From HGM04593 sp045661205 (GTDB lineage: Bacteria; Bacteroidota; Bacteroidia; Bacteroidales; Bacteroidaceae): 64,000 nt of DNA. Position 1 is the stretch's first letter; each line of letters opens with the position of its first letter. The stretch lies in NCBI GenBank assembly GCA_045661205.1, contig JAZRFE010000025.1:1-64000 (forward strand), given 5' to 3'. The notes beneath the pieces are model-generated. The model was not told the DNA's origin, made no database searches, and worked only from the letters and a program-made list of their open reading frames with translations. The translations under genes and the position numbers were made by a program. Shown here piece after piece: positions 59,920 through 64,000 of this stretch.

Positions 59920-62073
59920 TTACTCTTCGTCTTTAATAGCAAACTCCTTTATAAGTTTGTCCTGAACATCGGTGGGAACAAGTTCGTACGATGCGAAAGA
60001 CATTATGAACGATGCACGACCTCCGGTGAGTGAGCTGAGGGCTGTTGAGTAAGATGACATCTCTTTCAAAGGCACTTTTGCCGAGAGTTTCTCATAGCCA
60101 TTCTCGCTGCTCATGCCCATGATGAGTCCGCGACGACCCTGGAGGTCACTCATTACGTCACCCATCTTGTCAGAGGGAACGAATACCTCTACGTCGTAAA
60201 CAGGCTCAAGGATTTTGGGAGCTGCCGAACGGAAGGCCTCGCTGAATGCGTTACGTCCTGCAAGCATGAACGAGATTTCGTTTGAGTCTACCGGGTGCAT
60301 CTTACCATCGTAAACAATTACTCTCACGTCGCGTGCGTATGAACCGGTGAGGGGACCCTGCTCCATTCTCTCCATTACTCCTTTAAGGATTGCGGGCATG
60401 AAGCGTGCGTCGATAGCACCGCCGACAACGCTGTTCACGAATACCAATTTACCACCCCAATCGAGTTTAATCTCTTCGGTGCCACGAGGAGTAATCTTGA
60501 ACTCCTGACCGTTGAAACGGTAAACATCGGGCATGGGAACGCCCTCTTCGTAAGGCTCTACAATCATGTGTACCTCACCAAACTGACCTGCACCACCCGA
60601 CTGTTTCTTGTGACGATAGTCGGCACGAGCAGCCTTAGTGATAGTCTCGCGATAAGGAATCTTGGGCTCTTCGTACTTAACGAGCATCTTCTCTACGTTC
60701 ACAAGACGCCACTGCAATGTGCGCAAGTGGAACTCACCCTGACCGTAAACGATAGTCTGGCGAAGTTCTTTAGACTGAACAACCACCCATGTAGGATCTT
60801 CTTCGTGCATGCGGTTGAGCACCTGCATGAGTTTCTCCATGTCTGACTCTTTCTGAGGCTTGATGGCGCGAGAGTATTTAGATGCGGGATATTTTACAAG
60901 TGAGAAGCTGTTGCTTGAATCCTTGTCGTTGAGAGTGTTACCGATCTTGATATCTTTTAGTTTCACTGTACAACCGAGGTCACCTGCCTTAAGTTCGTCT
61001 ACCTGTACACGGTTGGCACCTGCACAGCAGAAAATCTGCGAAATACGCTCTTTTGAGCCACGGTCGGCATTTACGAGGTCGGCACCTGTCTTTAATGTAC
61101 CGCTCATCACCTTGAAGTAGTTTACTTCGCCAATGTGGGGCTCGACTGATGTCTTGAAGAAGAAGAGCGATGTGGGAGCTTCGCTGTCGTAAGGAACAAC
61201 TGTACCCTCTGAGTTTACGGGCTGGGGCATATCGTCTACCTCGGGAGCCACGTTAGAGAGGAATTCGAGCAAACGGCTGACTGCTACATCGGTACCTGCC
61301 GAACAGCAAAGAACGGGATATACGCTACCAGTAGAGAGACCCATGCGGGCACCTACGCGAATGTCGTCTTTGTCGAGGTCTGATTCCTCGAAATATTTAT
61401 CCATGAGTTCCTCTTTGTTCTCGGCAGCCATCTCCACAAGTTTCATGTGAAGGTCGATAGCCTTGTCGAGCTCGGCTACGGGGATATCCTCTTCGATGGG
61501 AGCCTCGCCTTCGGCAGTCCATGTAAGTTTCTTCATCAAGAGAACGTCGATGATAGATTTAAAGCCGGGGCCTGTCTCAAGGGGATACTGCACAGGGCAC
61601 ACTTTGGGGCCGTAGATTGTCTGCAACTGGTCGATAACCATGTCATAGTCGCACTTCTCGTGGTCTATCTGGTTTACTACAAACATCATGGGCTTATTCA
61701 TCTTCTTGATGTAGCGGAAGCAGTTCTGTGTTCCAACCTCGACACCATACTGTCCATTGATAACCATCATTGCGAGGTCGGCAACAGTCATGGCCGAAAC
61801 TGCGCTACCGGCAAAGTCGTCTGCACCCGGACAGTCGATAAGGTTGAGTTTCTTTCCGTTCTGCTCAACCTGGAATACTGTGGAGAATACAGAGTAACCA
61901 TACTCCTGTTCAACAGGAAAATAGTCGCTTACGGTATTTTTCGCAGCGACTGTACCTCTACGTTTTATGATACCACTCTCAAAGAGGATAGCCTCAGTGA
62001 GGGTGGTTTTACCGGCGCCTGAACATCCTACGATTGCGATGTTCTTAATTTCGTTAGTCTGATAGGTTTTCAT
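59920..62073 (-). CDS. fusA2: EF-G2: elongation factor G paralogue lacking the GTPase histidine
   Basis: 717 residues with all EF-G domains. The G1 loop is GCSGAGKT (16-23; usual AHIDAGKT), G3 is DCPGADDF (80-87) where normal EF-G has DTPGHVDF, so the catalytic histidine is alanine 84; G4 is NQID. Domain IV (about 480-600, GGAGQFGEVHMIVEPYEEG) and domain V are intact. This matches the EF-G2 of Bacteroides thetaiotaomicron, reported to support translocation without GTP hydrolysis and to be needed in carbon starvation and gut colonisation. Equivalence is inferred from these residues. It has its own promoter in the hemW intergenic region and a terminator. Confidence 0.92.
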   Translation of the reverse strand: MKTYQTNEIKNIAIVGCSGAGKTTLTEAILFESGIIKRRGTVAAKNTVSDYFPVEQEYGYSVFSTVFQVEQNGKKLNLIDCPGADDFAGSAVSAMTVADLAMMVINGQYGVEVGTQNCFRYIKKMNKPMMFVVNQIDHEKCDYDMVIDQLQTIYGPKVCPVQYPLETGPGFKSIIDVLLMKKLTWTAEGEAPIEEDIPVAELDKAIDLHMKLVEMAAENKEELMDKYFEESDLDKDDIRVGARMGLSTGSVYPVLCCSAGTDVAVSRLLEFLSNVAPEVDDMPQPVNSEGTVVPYDSEAPTSLFFFKTSVEPHIGEVNYFKVMSGTLKTGADLVNADRGSKERISQIFCCAGANRVQVDELKAGDLGCTVKLKDIKIGNTLNDKDSSNSFSLVKYPASKYSRAIKPQKESDMEKLMQVLNRMHEEDPTWVVVQSKELRQTIVYGQGEFHLRTLQWRLVNVEKMLVKYEEPKIPYRETITKAARADYRHKKQSGGAGQFGEVHMIVEPYEEGVPMPDVYRFNGQEFKITPRGTEEIKLDWGGKLVFVNSVVGGAIDARFMPAILKGVMERMEQGPLTGSYARDVRVIVYDGKMHPVDSNEISFMLAGRNAFSEAFRSAAPKILEPVYDVEVFVPSDKMGDVMSDLQGRRGLIMGMSSENGYEKLSAKVPLKEMSSYSTALSSLTGGRASFIMSFASYELVPTDVQDKLIKEFAIKDEE

Positions 62074-62180
62074 ATTTCTATTATTTTTGCTTTAGAATTA
62101 AGACTAAATGAATAATTTTGCCACCAATGTATGAAAAAAGAAAGAAATAAGCAACAACATTGAGCAACTTTTTTAATATC

Positions 62181-62205
62181 TGACAAAAATATTTTAATTT
62201 TGTCA
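62181..62205. promoter_or_regulatory. Palindrome carrying both divergent -7 boxes
   Basis: TGACAAAA (62181-62188) and TTTTGTCA (62198-62205) are exact inverted repeats. The minus box TATTTTTG (62191-62184, for EF-G2) and the plus box TAATTTTG (62195-62202, for hemW) lie within it, three bases apart. Confidence 0.5.
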
Positions 62206-62224
62206 GCAAATTGTACGTTGTAGC

Positions 62225-63358
62225 ATGGCAGGTATATATATTCACATTCCATTTTGTAAGCAGCGCTGTCGCTATTGCAGTTTTTTCTCTTCGACCAACG
62301 AGGAGAAAAAGAGAGAATACATTGATGCTCTTTGTAAAGAATTGCACGCGCGCAGAAATTATATCGACAACAGGAATGTCGAGACTATATATATAGGAGG
62401 AGGAACACCCTCGACATTGCAAAAAGAGGATTTTGAGAAGATATTCGCAACAATAGACGAGAATTACAACATAAAGGAGGGTGCCGAGATTACGTTAGAG
62501 GCCAACCCCGACGACCTCTCGCGTGACTATTTATCCATGCTGCGTGGTTTTCCTTTCAACCGTCTGAGTATGGGCGTGCAGAGCTTCGACGATGCACTGC
62601 TGAAGAAGTTGGGACGTCGCCACGACTCGACGCGTGCCAAAGAGGCCTTTCGCGAGGCGCGTGCCACAGGGTTCGACAACATAAGCATAGACCTGATGTT
62701 TGCGTTACCAGGCTCCACCACCGAAAGCTGGAGCAACGACCTGAAAAGCGCCATAGAGCTGTGCCCCGAACACATATCGGCCTACAACCTCACCTACGAA
62801 GAGGGCACTGCGCTCTACAAAGCATTGCAGAGCGGCAGCATCACTCCGCTCGACGAAGAGGGCAACCTGAAACAGTTTGCCATGCTCATCGAGGCACTTG
62901 AAGAGAACGGATATTGCCATTATGAAATCTCGAACTTCGCCCGCCCCTGGCGCGAGAGCCGCCACAACAGCAGCTATTGGCACAACGTGCCCTACCTGGG
63001 ATGCGGTGCTGCGGCACACTCCTACAATGGAGCTTCGCGCCAGTGGAACATCGCAAATATCGAACTATATATAAGAGGTATAAAGAGTGGTGCCCCCGAT
63101 TACGAGATTGAGGAGCTTACCGAGAGCGAGCGTTACAACGACGCAGTGCTTACACGTCTGAGGACACGCGACGGACTGCCACTCGCTTGGTTCAAAGAGA
63201 ATTTTCAGGAAAAGTATATAAGATATATGCTCGATGCAGCAGCCGCACACATTGAGCGCGGCATGCTGACACATACAAGCAACGATAGCATCCGACTCAC
63301 GAAAAAGGGTATTTTCATAAGCGATGCTATCATGCGCGACCTTATATATATCGATTGA
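62225..63358 (+). CDS. hemW: HemW-like radical SAM heme chaperone
   Basis: 377 residues. The radical-SAM cluster motif C-x3-C-x2-C is C11, C15, C18 (IPFCKQRCRYCSF), followed by IYIGGGTPSTLQ and SMGVQSFDDALLKKLGRRHD. It has no N-terminal extension of coproporphyrinogen oxidase HemN, so it belongs with HemW, which binds heme and delivers it to respiratory enzymes. No other heme genes are near. The leader is only about 16 nt. Confidence 0.93.
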   Translation: MAGIYIHIPFCKQRCRYCSFFSSTNEEKKREYIDALCKELHARRNYIDNRNVETIYIGGGTPSTLQKEDFEKIFATIDENYNIKEGAEITLEANPDDLSRDYLSMLRGFPFNRLSMGVQSFDDALLKKLGRRHDSTRAKEAFREARATGFDNISIDLMFALPGSTTESWSNDLKSAIELCPEHISAYNLTYEEGTALYKALQSGSITPLDEEGNLKQFAMLIEALEENGYCHYEISNFARPWRESRHNSSYWHNVPYLGCGAAAHSYNGASRQWNIANIELYIRGIKSGAPDYEIEELTESERYNDAVLTRLRTRDGLPLAWFKENFQEKYIRYMLDAAAAHIERGMLTHTSNDSIRLTKKGIFISDAIMRDLIYID

Positions 63359-63382
63359 TATATGGCCGCCCTATAATTTTGT

Positions 63383-63919
63383 TTACTCGCAGACGCGGTA
63401 AATATCGGGGAGATTGCGACCCTCTTGATTGTAATCGAGACCGTAGCCAACGATAAAGTCGTTTGCAATATCGAAGCAGCGATAGTGAATATCAAGCTCG
63501 ACCTTAAGATTGCCGGGCTTTACAAAGAGCGATGCCACGCGAATGTCGGCGGGGTTTTTCTCATTGAGCATACGCAACATTTCGCGCATGGTGATACCCG
63601 AATCGACAATATCCTCGACAATCACCAGCGTGCGTCCCTCGACATTTTCGTTTAGGCCGATAAGCTCTTTCACCTTACCTGTGGAGCTTGTACCCTCGTA
63701 AGAGGAGACACGCACGAAACTAATCTCGCAAGGAATCTCAATCTCGCGAAGAAGGTCGGCAGCGAACATAAAAGCGCCATTCAGCACCACAAGGAAAAGA
63801 GGTTTTTTACCGGCAAGATCTTTGTTGATGGCAGCCGCCACACGTTTCACCTGTTCCTGAATTTTCTCCTTTGGAATATCCAACGAAAATTTCTTATCGC
63901 AAACCTGGACTGTTTTCAT
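63383..63919 (-). CDS. hpt: Hypoxanthine phosphoribosyltransferase
   Basis: 178 residues. The PRPP loop is LVIVEDIVDSGITM and the second loop SSYEGTSSTGKVK; IVGYGLDYNQEGRNLPDIY is the base-binding end. It converts hypoxanthine (and often guanine) with PRPP to IMP or GMP. Together with the nucleoside symporter it supports purine salvage. Convergent with hemW (24-bp gap without visible terminator); 26 bp after the end of an incomplete gene. Confidence 0.95.
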   Translation of the reverse strand: MKTVQVCDKKFSLDIPKEKIQEQVKRVAAAINKDLAGKKPLFLVVLNGAFMFAADLLREIEIPCEISFVRVSSYEGTSSTGKVKELIGLNENVEGRTLVIVEDIVDSGITMREMLRMLNEKNPADIRVASLFVKPGNLKVELDIHYRCFDIANDFIVGYGLDYNQEGRNLPDIYRVCE

Positions 63920-63945
63920 AGTTATTTTGTGTTTATATTTGTCTG

Positions 63946-64000
63946 TTATATTCCTTTACAATATGCAACTGCCGCCTCGGCACAACGTTCGCCATCGACA
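63946..64000 (-). CDS. 3' end of an unrecognised gene (partial)
   Basis: Only 17 codons and a stop are in the window, encoding VDGERCAEAAVAYCKGI. The short gap to hpt and the protein-like composition support a real coding end, probably in one operon with hpt. I do not recognise the family. Confidence 0.5.
   Translation of the reverse strand, partial: VDGERCAEAAVAYCKGI

Overview
The window reads as ordinary chromosome of a Bacteroidota bacterium, most likely order Bacteroidales. Evidence: many intergenic regions carry the Bacteroidota sigma-factor -7 box TAnnTTTG; the gene set includes families typical of the group (N-succinylornithine carbamoyltransferase with Pro90, DUF3256, DUF5683, a GTPase-defective EF-G2, a T9SS-like C-terminal domain, LptE next to SecG); and there is no sign of phage, plasmid, insertion sequence, CRISPR or rRNA. 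One tRNA gene is present. The genus cannot be fixed from sequence alone.

Layout. 1-11.6 kb: three head-to-tail paralogues of very large secreted proteins, each an MG2-like N-terminal module, a long Bacteroidota-specific middle and a C-terminal block of Sel1 repeats (the first is cut by the window edge). 11.6-13.4 kb, minus: nadA and a PAP2 phosphatase. 13.5-15.3 kb: a PaaK-like CoA ligase with an ACT-domain partner. 15.5-21 kb: a complete RND efflux operon (adaptor, pump, TolC channel). 21.2-26 kb, minus: secG, TPR protein, lptE, a sigma-54-type activator, then an SLC13 permease. 26.3-31.6 kb: tamB and the arginine-pathway carbamoyltransferase. 31.8-34.6 kb: ribH and a TPR membrane protein, divergent from recF and a DUF721/DciA-like gene. 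34.7-36.8 kb: a small secreted protein translationally coupled to a CotH kinase. 36.9-41.8 kb: nucleoside MFS, bifunctional nuclease, rsmE, truA, EamA transporter, DUF3256. 41.9-45.4 kb: tRNA-Gln(CUG), then rsfS-ftsH-cdsA. 45.3-48.6 kb, minus: lpxB, a GH16 glycosidase, surE. 48.8-54.8 kb: parA-parB-DUF5683-lytic transglycosylase-rel. 54.8-56.2 kb, minus: MerR regulator and M23 peptidase, divergent from alaS (56.4-59.0 kb). 59.1-62.1 kb, minus: a small Sel1 protein and EF-G2. 62.2-64 kb: hemW, hpt and the last codons of an unrecognised gene.

Much of the region concerns the cell envelope: lipid A (lpxB), LPS export (lptE), TamB, secretion (secG), phospholipid precursors (cdsA), peptidoglycan trimming (LysM transglycosylase, M23) and efflux. 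The most unusual content is the tandem MG2-Sel1 family at the left edge, with a separate recently expanded Sel1 protein at 59 kb; the CotH kinase coupled to a T9SS-tail protein; and the EF-G2 lacking the catalytic histidine. Several compact regulatory arrangements are visible directly: a perfect 63-nt palindrome covering two convergent stop codons, a terminator buried in lpxB, interleaved divergent promoters at alaS and hemW, and a possible attenuator ahead of the SLC13 permease.
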